The translations under genes were made by a program, and so were the position numbers. From positions 15,839,524 through 15,903,523 of the forward strand of contig JAOWCC010001501.1 of the NCBI GenBank assembly GCA_030867875.1: a stretch of DNA of 64,000 bases, written 5' to 3'. The DNA comes from Actinernus sp. WN-2022. Lineage: Eukaryota; Cnidaria; Anthozoa; Actiniaria; Actinernidae. Below are positions 1-12,400 of the stretch, in pieces. The notes below the pieces were generated by a model. The model did not search any database and was not told the origin of the DNA. It worked only from the letters and a program-made list of their open reading frames with translations. Each line of letters opens with the position of its first letter. The first letter of the stretch is position 1.

Positions 1-168
1 GCAATATGTTCCTTGAAGACTAGATCTACATACAGTTTGTTAATCATTTGTGCATATTTGCTTTCATTTTAACCATCCCACATGTGTGCGAGGTTCGTCA
101 GTTCATATAACTGTCCTCTCCCCGGCACACAGCAGCCCCTTAATAACCTGTTCATTACCTTTTTTCAG

Positions 169-451
169 GGTTCCCCTATTTTTACAACAGAAACCCCAGA
201 ATGTGAATATGTTTTCGACTGGCAAACTCCAAGCGCCTGTAATTTGTCAAGAGAGTATGGTAGCGACTGTGGAGTAAAGGACAGGCAGTACGATTACCAG
301 TTTAACCTGTCTTCCCTGTATAACCCTACGAAGGACTACAGTTTTGTTGTTGGAAAGAATACTATTTTATTGAATGTTTGTAACAAGTTGAAGAGTACAG
401 CCTGCAAGGGGAGTAATGTTGGTGCGTGTTTGAAAGCTGCTGACCCTACGG
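169..451 (+). CDS. IGF2R: IGF2R exon E1 (first in window): MRH repeat a, N-terminal two thirds
   Basis: The acceptor is tttttcag and the donor gtgagt at 452; it enters in phase 0 and leaves in phase 1. It encodes the opening of an MRH repeat: CEYVFDWQTPSAC, then YQFNLSSLY and LLNVCNKL. It begins with GSPIF, the linker seen at the start of each repeat, so the preceding exon must end at a repeat boundary upstream of the window. Confidence 0.87.
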
Positions 452-3400
452 GTGAGTACGATCGATCAACCAACCAATCAACGAACCAATCAATATTTTA
501 TTTATACAGTCTCATAACGCCTAACGCTTAAAACATGTTCCAGTTTCGTATTCGAAAATTGCAGACGGAGGTGACAGCTGTAGCAAAGCCTGTTTGAGCA
601 GTGACATGTTTTCTCAAAAGTGGTCCTGCCTTATTTTCAGTTCCTCCCGAATCCCAAATAAATTGCGTTTCCCACAGAAATTAAAGTGTCTCATGATTCT
701 CGACGTGTTTTTACTGTTCGGAAAGTTTTGTCTGTTCTCCCAAAACAGGCCTTGTTGGAGTTGTCCCCCTCCCCCCACTCCACCCCTACAGCAAATTGAC
801 AACAGATGCATTTATGCAGTGCTACAATGTCTCATCTTGGTGTTCCCAAATGTTCATAACACCCAACTACACAAGAGTTACTGAAGCGGAACATTTGCTG
901 CAACTACCATAACATTTTACATCTGAAGCTTTATCTCGTAAAACCGAGTCTGGTTCTGACCCCCATGGTTCTACATACCTACCCATTTATCAATTAAGTG
1001 CCTCCGTGAACCGGAAAGCATACTCTGCTAATCTGAGTAGTTATTTTTGTCTTTCGTCATGTGAAAGTTTATGATTTGGGTGTCTGACAACAAACGCTTT
1101 CTGGTATTTCAGAAGGAATTCAACTATTCACGTCTTTTTTTTACATAATTAAATTTTAACGAAGTGTATACATACTCTCCTGTAAGTATAGATAAGACAA
1201 TTGCTAACTTAATTAGTAGGATAAGTTAATTAATTAGTGTTAATCTAATCACATTTTACATATTAGTTATATGGAGGGTCACACGTTTATTCTAGTGTAT
1301 ACTATTGTGTTACCATCTTTAAATAAAGTTTTGATTTGATAAATACCTATGGTGAGCTCCCGTGTGAACAGCTCTTTGTATTATTCTGATATTATAATTA
1401 TTGTTCTGATATTATAATTATTGTTCTGATATTATAATTATTGTTCTGATATTATAATTATTGTTCTGATATTATAATTATTGTTCTGATATTATAATTA
1501 TTGTTCTGATATTATAATTATTGTTCTGATATTATAATTATTGTTCTGATATTATAATTATTATAATATTTCATCTCGCTGTCATGTTGGCATACTGATA
1601 TAACTTCAGAATATAAGATGCAGGAATCTTATTTCATATATTTAAAGGCACTTGTACGAGATTGGTAGTGTTATTAGCAAAACCTGTTTGTAAATGCTAT
1701 TGTCCACCTCCAATCGATTGTCGATCTTTCTAAAACTGCATTTTTGAAGTTGTTTCCCCTCCAGAAAAGCCTTTCCCATGGGATCAAGAGCTCAATTCAT
1801 TCGTAAAATATCAGCACGTGACTGTTTCCTGCAAAAAGCCTGTTAGCAGTTTTCGTATTAGTGGGTAAGAATTACGGCAAGACTGTGGCTGTACCGTATT
1901 ATAACCGTATTGTAATTGTATACGGCAAGACTGTAGCTGTACCATAACCGTATTGTAACCGTATTGTAATTGTATACGGCAAGACTGTGGCTGTACTGTA
2001 ACCGTATTGTTACGTTTCCGTACCGTAGCTCGACAGAAAAACAGAAAAGTACAAACAATAGGGAAACCATTTCAATGTCACGGTATATGTGTTATCCATT
2101 CGCATCGGTACACTGGACTTTGTTGAAGCAGAACAACCAGGAAACTTGAATAACTCTTCGACTCTCTATTGTATTTTGTCCTCTCGCTAGCTGCCATTCT
2201 AGCTCTCTCTCTGCTACTTATCACCGCAAAATACGTATCACATTACAGCTCTACGTGCGTCATTATTAGGCGTAACTAATAAATGAACTGTTTACATGTA
2301 TGTTGATATGTAACATTACTGAGCTTGAATCCTATTTCACATGGATCCTATTTCAACATGTGACACATGCCATACGGTAACCAAAGTCATTGCCGTAACT
2401 TACCCACTCATAACGAAATCTGCTGTAGACTGACACAAGTAAAGGAGTAGCCTAAATTTCAGCCATCCGGAGGAGACGGCTGAAATTCGGACTAGTAAAG
2501 GAGTCTTCATTCAGCGCCAATTTACAGCCATGTTAACATACTTTTCAACTTAATTCCAGATAATAAGGTGCTGGGGATCCTGACCAAACACTTAACGTAC
2601 TTCGACGGCGAAATAAATCTGCGTTATGCTAATGCTGACTGCTCGGTTGAAATCACCTTTGATTGTGGACCCAGTGAGTATAGGATTTCCATTTTATGCA
2701 GGGTTGTTGCCAGGATTTGGGGGTAAGGTCGGGCAAAATCAGAAATGGGAAAAAAATGGGGGAAATATTTTGGGGTAAGGTGATGATGATTATGGTAATC
2801 ACTTAAATATTGTTGATGAAAATGGTGTCAATGATAATGGTGATGACATCGTGCTAATGATTATGTCGATGTCGATAATAGCCAGTTAGCTTGACGGAGG
2901 CAGGGATTAGGTCAGTAAGACTTCGCAGGTATCATATTTTTGTTCATTGGGAAGGGCTCTAATTGTTACGCTATTTGCAGTATACGTTCATGTTGGCTTT
3001 GCATTCCAGATCGCGGCGTACTGGCTTACGAGAGTACCAATGGTACATGTGATTACAAGTTCCGCTGGTCTACAAATCTGGCTTGCCGTCCTGTGACGCA
3101 TGTGCAGTGCAGTATTCGACAGGATAGTAGTAGCGGCAGAGGTGACCTACAGTACGACTTCACTGCACTGTCAAAGAGCGATAGAAACTGGAAGGTAAGT
3201 GAACGTATCTAATTAGAGATTAACAAAGTAAATGGTTACGATGATCTGATATAGAGTGGTTCTCAGTTGAGTGTAGTAAATCAAAACCAAAGTAATTACA
3301 GAGCCAATCACGGGAGCTTTGAGGGCTAGCGCTCGAAACGTCAGCTGCTACTCGCTTTCCACGGCGGTTAGCCTACCTCAATCGACTTTAGTTGATTATA

Positions 3401-6400
3401 TACCAGTGTTTATCTTCCCCGCCGACGCAGACCAACACTAGTTTGTTACAGGAACTAGTTACCTATAGTTTCACATTCAGGTTTATCATTTCTTTATTCC
3501 AGGCCATCAGTACAAGTTCTGGGGTAAGTTCGGTGTCTTATTACATCAATGTCTGTCGATCGTTGGTCCAGACTGGCGATGCTGCAAAGTGTCCTTCTAC
3601 TGCCGGTGTATGTAAAGTTGATTCGTCAAAGAAAAGGTACTGATGATTTATCAGTTTTCTAATAATTCTAGACCTTACGTAAAAATACGTTTTCAATTAA
3701 AATTGGTTTGCTCTTGCCAGATATGTTGGAAACATTGCCGTATAAAAGGGACATGAAAATATGTTTTGAAGTTCGTCGTAGTAGTCTAGTTGCAAACGTC
3801 TTGTTATTAAATGGAAGAGTGGTAATTTTGTGGGCATGTCAACAACTAAACATGTCGTTGCATGCTGTCGCAGGATTTTGTACCCATCTAAACAATGTTG
3901 TATCCCGTCTCTCTTAAACAGTCACTTGTGTTACATCCCGTCTCTGAGCATTAATCACCTGCGAAAATATATATGAATTCCTTGATTTCATATCTCAATT
4001 TCACATGTGGTTCATATACATTTCACATGATCTGCTCCAGTAGCGGTGACATCTCGTCTCTGAACCTTTCACTTGAAATGGGTTACACAACAGTGGCGTT
4101 CCCCCTTTGCCCAGTCTCAGAAGAGAGATTGACAGAAGTCATCAATGAAAATGTCCCAGAATTCATTATGTTGCCCCCCCCTCTGAATGAAAATGACCCA
4201 GAATTCATCGCCCCCCCCCCCCCCCAAAAAAAAAAACCCCAATTTTCAGGACCTCCCTACGCCCCTGTTACATAATATACATCTTCTATCTCTAAACCTT
4301 CACTTGCGTTACATCACTTGTGTTACATTCCGTGTCTCCGAACCAATCACTTACATTACATCTCGTCTCTGAACCAACCACTTGCATTGCATGCCTTCTC
4401 TCTGAATTGACACAAGTGATTGGTCTTGTCTCTCTGAACCATTCATTTGCGTTACATCTAATCTCTCTGAACCATTCACTTGCGTTACATCTAATCTCTC
4501 TGAACCATTCACTTGCGTTACATCTAATCTCTCTGAACCATTCATTTGCGTTACATCTAATCTCTGAACCATTCACTTGCGTTACATCTAATCTCTCTGA
4601 ACCATTCACTTGCGTTACATCTTGTCTCTAACTAAAGTGTCCCTGTTACAGTTACAAGAGCCTTGGTTTTCTGAAGAAACGTCCTCAGCAGAAGAACAAT
4701 AACTTGTACCTGTTGTACGAGGGAGGAGATCCATGTGATAACGGCAAGCCTGCATCTGCTAAAATACTCATGGAGTGTGGCACCTCACCAGAGGTATGAA
4801 CAACTATTTTCACCTACTCTTTTTTAAACTTTTATTGAGCGTTTATGAACATAAGAAAACTATAAGTAAAGGTTAAGACAGTGATGATACCAAATTACAT
4901 AATAAAACGTCAGTGGACTACTACATGTACAGGCTGAGACCAAATAAGGTGAGGCACAAATGGGACACATACAATGTAGTCCCACACAACAGTGCTGAAT
5001 AACTATGGCGCATGCGCGGGTTGACGCTTAAATAGGCGGTAATTTTGCCATAACCACAATCTTGTGCCAGTCAATATCTCGTGTTTGTAGTAAATGTTAT
5101 CTCAGTGTTCAAATGATCAAAACATGTTTTTCGTAGTTTCTGAAGGAAATGGTGTGAGTATTCGAAGCTTAAGTTTGCCACAAAACTATTATTCTTTGCA
5201 CTAAACATGAAGATACTGTCAACATTTTTAAATTTTCCGCCATTTTTATATAAGCTGCTGTCGTCTTTAGTCACGTTATTCATTTTTTATTTCCATGGTT
5301 TTCCACATTTGCAATGGATGGAATTGGATGGAAATACCTTGGAAATGATGTTGGAACCGCAAATTTCCAAGAAATTTCCATCCCATGGAAAAAGTCCAGT
5401 TTTTTTTTGCAATGCCCATCCTTTGAGGAGCTTTGCAGACTAGTTGTTATCGTAATATCATTTCTTTATTCCCTCTTCCTTCAGGCTGCTCCACAGTTTA
5501 TGAACGAGTACCCGGACACTTGTCTGTACGAGTTTCTGTGGACAACAAAGTATGCTTGCCCCATAAACACAGTGAACCAGACCATCACTAACGACTGCAG
5601 AGCCATCAATCCAACAACCAACTATGTGTTTGATATAAACAGACTAAGGAATAAACACGACTACACAACGAATGATCTTACTGGCCATTACTTTGTTATT
5701 AATGTGTGCGGTCCGTTGCTCAGGAAAAACGGTAAGATAACGTGAACACTTTACACATCTACGATAGTTTACAATGGTGTGTCCTCTTATTTACCACGGT
5801 TTGCGTCATCGCATGGTCAAGATTGTTGTGGATTTTATGATGCGCTAGCTGAGTGAATCCACAACAAATTTTGACCATGACGGAGATGGAAAAAACGTGG
5901 TCAATCAGAGGACATACCACGGTAGACTATCGTAAATTTGTTTTTTACCACAACAAACGAGAAACAGTCAAGTGGAAGAGCCTTGACAACGACGGGAATT
6001 GTGAGAGAAAAGTGATTCTAGTTCTAGCGTGCGTTATCACGTAATCCATGACGCGACCAATGACGCAATCCGTGGTATGTCCTCTTATCAGTTTCCAATG
6101 GCAATAAACCAATCAGAACACGAGAAACTCAGCAGTTCTTGTAAAATATTTTATCACTAGTTTATCCTTTCTCGGCTGATTGCAACAAAATGCGCAATAC
6201 TGTATATTTATTATTATTATTGTTGTTGTTGTTGTTATTATTATTGTTATTATAACATAAATTACGAGCGCTTCCTAAGAATGCACGATTTCATTGGCTA
6301 ACATCCGTAGAGGAAATCGCCTGAACGCGAGTGCTATACGGGATGGAGTTCTAGGCACTGAGTGATATTTGCACGAGCCTTTATAAATCAAGTAAAGCAC

Positions 6401-9400
6401 GAGCAGTTCATGCGATGTTTTGTTTATAATATACTGAGCAAACATTTGCTGAGAGCACGCGACTGTGCACTCAATAACCTTTAGATGCACTCGTCATTAA
6501 CCAATCAGAATCCAGATATTTTGTTGAGTATGTTATAAATGAGCAGAGCGTGCATTGTTTAAAGTGCCCCTCAACCCCAAAACAATATTTTATTTTCGAA
6601 AAGAGGAGGTAATTCTGAGCATTTCTGCGAAAAAGATTTTTTTTATGAGCGTTTAAAGATGACAAATTCCCGTGTGTAGTGGCGCACGTCCTAATTATTA
6701 TAATGAGTCTTGTGACGTAAGTGAAGGAAAAGCGTCTGTTTCCGTCGTTAAAATTTACAAAGAGAAGTCGGAGTAGTTGGAAGTAGTGGTCAGCGAAATA
6801 GGAAAAAGCGACTTTTAAATGCCAAATAGGTGTGTTGTAGGGGGCTGCAGCAACTGTTTAGACCCCAAGCAAGATATCAGTCTTCACAAAATTCCATTCT
6901 TGGGAGATGAGAATTCGTTAGCCAGAAAAAGGCGCAAGTGGGTTGAATTTGTGAAAGCAAAACGTGCGTATGCATCCGTGCTCAGAAAGAAAAATCCTTC
7001 ACTTACGTCACAATTCTAATGGCGGCGCTTTGCCATCAGATCGCGTTTACAATCGCTCATAAAAAATCAAGGATTAACGAAAATTCAAAACTTTTTTCGC
7101 ACAATTACTCAAAATTGTCTTCTCTTTTCGAAAATGATTTTTTTTAAATGGGGTTGAGGGGCACTTTAAGAGTTGCGGTCAGCAAGTGCCTGTAGTTGCG
7201 TGATGTGCATGGTCACCAATAAAATACTGCCATTAGCCAATCACCTGCTTGGATTTTGTACTGTGCAGGAAGTTGGAGTATTAATTTGTTATAAATGCAT
7301 GCTCGAGCAGCAGAACCGCGTAGATCGTATTTTATATTATAAAACAAATAGAAGATGGTTCTCCTATGTCCTATAACAAAGAATGCACTTTCGAGGTCTT
7401 GAAGTAATGTTAAATAAATCTGCAAAGGCACGAAATCGTATTGGTGTAGTGCAGCAGATTTATATAATAAACTACTTATATATTGGCTACTACAGCTGTA
7501 TATTTTTACTCGTCATTCCATTTGAAAGGCTCGCCAAAATACATACGATTCCAACTAGTTTAGTAATATGGCAGTTAATTTTTATGCCTATTAATGCCCC
7601 CCCCCCCCCCCCCCCCCCCGACCAACAACAAATAACTGAAGGTGCTACCTTTCTCAGTCTTGGCATGACCTTCAAATGGTTAGACATTCACACCTTTTCA
7701 GATAAAGATTTTTAAATCGTAGGCGAGGATCTGCCTCGATTTTATCAAGAGGACCGACATCAAATAAGGTTGCAATTGGGCCCAGATAAACTAAAATACA
7801 GCCTAGCAATTCATTTCTCACCCTCATCAAATATATCCCATGTTATAGAGTACTGGCAATCGAATTAAGCCATCAAGTTTCTTTGAAACAAAACTACAAC
7901 AATAACACCCTGAGATAGAAGAGAAGTACCATAATTATAAATATCCTGATAACGGAAATGATTTTCACACTTTTTCGATACAGGATAGCAAAGATTAAAG
8001 TAGATTACAAAAACCTATTCTAGAAACCTGATTTCGGTTACAGTGGTGAACTGATTTCAAATTGCTTTAATATTTTTCGATCCACACAAACCTTTGCCAT
8101 CCTTCATCAAAACCGTCTCAAAACGTCCCCAGTATACCTGGAAAACATATGAGAAAGTTTATCATTTGGAGGTTGATAATGTCCCTTCACTGATCTGAAT
8201 CAATCCACAGATTGCGATGACCAAACAGCGTCCTGTCAACTTCAGAGTGGTTCTTCAAGTTTCCATTACAACGCTGGCATCGCCAGTAAATCGCTAATCT
8301 ACAGGGATGGTGTACTCTCCCTAACCTACACTGGTGGAGATGTTTGTCATCATTCAAACACCCACAGACAAACAATAATCTCATTCGTTTGTAATTCCAC
8401 GGCTCAAGATTCTCTAGGGCAACCGGTCTTCGTGGCCGAGACTGATCAGTGTACGTACTACTTTGCTTGGCATACAAGTTTGGCATGTGAGAGAAAAGTG
8501 AGTAAGAAGGATGTGGCACCAATTACCAGAATTCATTTGCGACCTACCGTTAAGCATGAAACATTTTCAGCGTTCGTTTATGTTTGAAACCAAGACATCT
8601 GGCAGGCAACCCAAGCTCTAATTTCAAGTTGTTGGTGTGTTTATTTGTCAGTATATCGGCTTTGTATGGGAACTACTATAAACGGGAGCAGTTGCAAATG
8701 TTACCATTACTGATAGGTTAAAATCAACTGAAATAAACGTACCTTTGCTCTATCTGCTGTCCTTTGTCGTTTATTGGCGATTTGGGTTTTTTTCTTTGTG
8801 ATCTCTCCCTAAAAAAATGCCCAAATCGATAATAAAGGACTTCAGGTAGAGCAAAAGATAGAGCAAAAGTTTATTTCAGTTGAGTTTAACATATCACTAA
8901 TGGTAACATTTATAATTTTCCCCGTTTATAGAGTTTCCATACAAAGCCTATATACTGACAAATAAACACACCAACAACTCGAAATTAGAACTTGGGTTGC
9001 CTGTGGTGGCCCAAACCTTTTCAATTAACCGCAATATTGACAACCTTTGACATGTCCCACCTTCACGTTTCAGCAGCGTGGAATTCAGGTTTGGAAACTT
9101 GTCAGCTAGGTTTGCCTTCGCGCTACGTGCTTAAATCATAGAAGGTTTGAGCCGCCAGACGTCTAGGTTTCAAACATAAACGAACGCGGAAAAAGGTTCA
9201 CGCTTAACGGTAGCTCGCAAATGGTAGTATCTGATTTTTATTGAAAACTCCTACTTGTTTGGTATTTTCAGGTTAGAGCGGCTTTCGTTTTGAGTGTCGT
9301 AAAACCAAAACCAGAGCCAGTCACGAGACCAAGTAAAAACGCAATGAACCAATCGCGAACTGAAGTAATTCGTGATTGGTTTTACTTAATCCAATCACGA

Positions 9401-12400
9401 GGAAAGTAAACGCAATCATGGATAACTAACCAATCACCTAACTTCTCGACACTCAATCGAAACCCGCTCTATACAAAGCTACATAGAATGATGTAGAAAT
9501 GAAACTTTTTGAAGGAAAATCAGCTGAAAGTAAAATTGACTCCAATTGTCAAAACACTTTTTTCCTTTTTAACTCGTGGATGCGCGCAAGCGCAGAAAAG
9601 AGTTGTCGGGATGGTTGGGGAAATCGTGTCACTCACTCACTCACTCACTCACTAAGGTGTTAGCAGAATGGAATGCTAGGAATGGACTGCTGGATTTCGG
9701 AGTGAGGATTTCATTGCTAACTCCCTTAATGGCAGGCGGCTCAAACTTTGATAGACATGGTATTGGGTCCCATTAATCGCTTGGTGGTGACGTCGTAACG
9801 ATGACGTCATCGGTAAGGTGATTTCTAGTACATGCCCGTATCCACCTCATTTTTAGTGGCAGGCGGCTCACACTTTGACAGTATTGGGTCCCCATAAATC
9901 ACTTAGTGGTGATGTCGTAACGATGACGGTATAGGTGATGTGATTTTAAGTACATCACCGTATCTTCCTCACTCCTAATGCCATGCTGGTGGCTCAAACT
10001 TTGATATGCAGGCATGGTATTGGATCTCAATACATGTAAAACACGTAGTGGTGATGTCGTAACGATGACGTCATCGGTCACGTGGTTTTACAGGCTACAC
10101 AGGCTATCACAACAGCAATAATAACTTAAACTTTGAACATTTCGACATGTTTTCCCTTGAGAACACACAAATATACACTTTGCATCAACGAATTCGCCAT
10201 TGGGGCGCTATGTTTACAGTTTCGGTTGGCGCGGGACGTTCCATTCCTGTTCGGTGCCAAACTTTCCAGTCAGTGAATAAATTCTAACAGCAGCCAATCA
10301 AAACAGCTTCAGTCAATCATTTATGTCTAGCAGTTGTAGATTCACATTAGAGCAGATTTCGTATGAGTGCCAGGACAAACTACATGTACGGCAGCCTTAC
10401 TGTAACCGTACTGTAACTTAACTGTACCGTATCTCTGTAATTTGATTGGATCAGCAGGACAAAAACAATACTTCATACTTCATACTTTATTCATCTTTCC
10501 TTAAAAAGGCTTTTCAAAGACAAAATACAAATACAATACAACTACAGTGTACATGATAATTTGAATTACATCTATTAATTTAACCTATTTTGAGTTTGAT
10601 ATAATTTGCTCTTCAACAATAGGGAAACCATTTCAATGTCACGTACAGTACAGTGACCGTGCTGTAGTCATTGCCGTAGTTTGTCCCACTCGTACGAAAT
10701 CTGCTCTAAGTCATTTCAATGTCACGGCATGTCGTACAGTAACCGTGCTGTAGTCGTTGCCGTAGTTTGTCCCACTCGTACGAAATCTGCTCTAAGTCAT
10801 TTCAATGTCACGGCATGTCGTACAGTGACCGTGCTGTAGTCTGCCGTAGTTTGTCCCACTCATACGAAATCTGCTCTAAGTCATTTCAATGTCACGGCAT
10901 GTCGTACAGTAACCGTGCTGTAGTCGTTGCCGTAGTTTGTCCCACTCGTACGAAATCTGCTCTAAGTCATTTCAATGTCACGGCATGTCGTACAGTAACC
11001 GTGCTGTAGTCGTTGCCGTAGTTTGTCCCACTCGTACGAAATCTGCTCTAAGTCATTTCAATGTCACGGCATGTCGTACAGTGACCGTGCTGTAGTCTGC
11101 CGTAGTTTGTCCCACTCATACGAAATCTGCTCTAAGTCATTTCAATGTCACGGCATGTCGTACAGTAACCGTGCTGTAGTCGTTGCCGTAGTTTGTCCCA
11201 CTCGTACGAAATCTGCTCTAAGTCATTTCAATGTCACGGCATGTCGTACAGTAACCGTGCTGTAGTCGTTGCCGTAGTTTGTCCCACTCGTACGAAATCT
11301 GCTCTAAGTCATTTCAATGTCACGGCATGTCGTACAGTGACCGTGCTGTAGTCTGCCGTAGTTTGTCCCACTCATACGAAATCTGCTCTAAGTCATTTCA
11401 ATGTCACGGCATGTCGTACAGTAACCGTGCTGTAGTCGTTGCCGTAGCTTGTCCCACTCGTACGAAATCTGCTCTAAGTCATTTCAATGTCACGGCATGT
11501 CGTACAGTAACCGTGCTGTAGTCGTTGCCGTAGTTTGTCCCACTCGTACGAAATCTGCTCTAAGTCATTTCAATGTCACGGCATGTCGTACAGTAACCGT
11601 GCTGTAGTCGTTGCCGTAGTTTGTCCCACTCGTACGAAATCTGCTCTAAGTCATTTCAATGTCACGGCATGTCGTACAGTAACCGTGCTGTAGTCGTTGC
11701 CGTAGTTTGTCCCACTCGTACAAAATCTGCTCTAAGTCATTTCAATGTCACGGCATGTCGTACAGTAACCGTGCTGTAGTCGTTGCCGTAGTTTGTCCCA
11801 CTCGTACGAAATCTGCTCTAAGTCATTTCAATGTCACGGCATGTCGTACAGTAACCGTGTCGTAGTCATTACCGTAGTTTGTCCCACTCATACAAAATCT
11901 GTCTAAAACTGCCAAAGCACACCACTCTGTTTAGATGCCCTGTCTGACTCCACCTCCAAGACACACGAGACGTCATTACAAATGGAATCCCTGCACGCAA
12001 GCAAGCACGGCCAGCTTGTTTCCCTTGCTTGCTTGCTTGATTTTTTGATTAATTAATTAACTGATTTTTTTATTGATTGTATTTATTGATTAAATAGAGT
12101 TTAGAAAACTGTCTTCTATTTGTAAAGCCCTGCTTGTGTTCTGTTCTTACAAGGTTGAGTGCTCACCTGTCGTCTATGGTACAAAGAGTAACACCAAGTA
12201 CAGCTTGAGAAAACTAGCGAGAGAACACGGTAACTGGGAGGTGAGTTACCTATTGTAATTCTACCCCAAATTCCTATTTTGTTTGAGGTGGGACCGGCCT
12301 CTAAAATTAAACCGAAAACTCACACAGTTACAATGTCTTTCTTTATTAGTTCCATTACTTTTAACGTAGTTTGCACACACTAACTAAAATTATCCAATCG

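Larger units (their letters stand above)
10348..11905. mobile_element. GAGCAG-family MITE enlarged by an internal satellite
   Basis: The left end (tagagcagatttcgtatgag) and right end (actcatacaaaatctg) are the terminal repeats of the 202-bp element at 49323-49524. The normal inner sequence is present up to about 10469. It is then broken by a retroposon fragment (10470-10619), and the right terminal part is multiplied 14 times (10683-11880). Confidence 0.8.

Noticed and set aside
3523..3531. Donor-like ggggtaagt inside E4
   Set aside because: Using it would drop the YYINVC strand required by the MRH fold and break the join to E5.
4292..4631. Open frames on both strands over intron 4
   Set aside because: They follow a 32-33 bp tandem repeat; no splice sites or domain support.
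10683..11880. Regular repeats with near-constant spacing, superficially like a CRISPR array, and repeated 80-residue open frames
   Set aside because: The whole unit is conserved, with no variable spacers, and the genome is eukaryotic. The frames are by-products of the 256-bp period.
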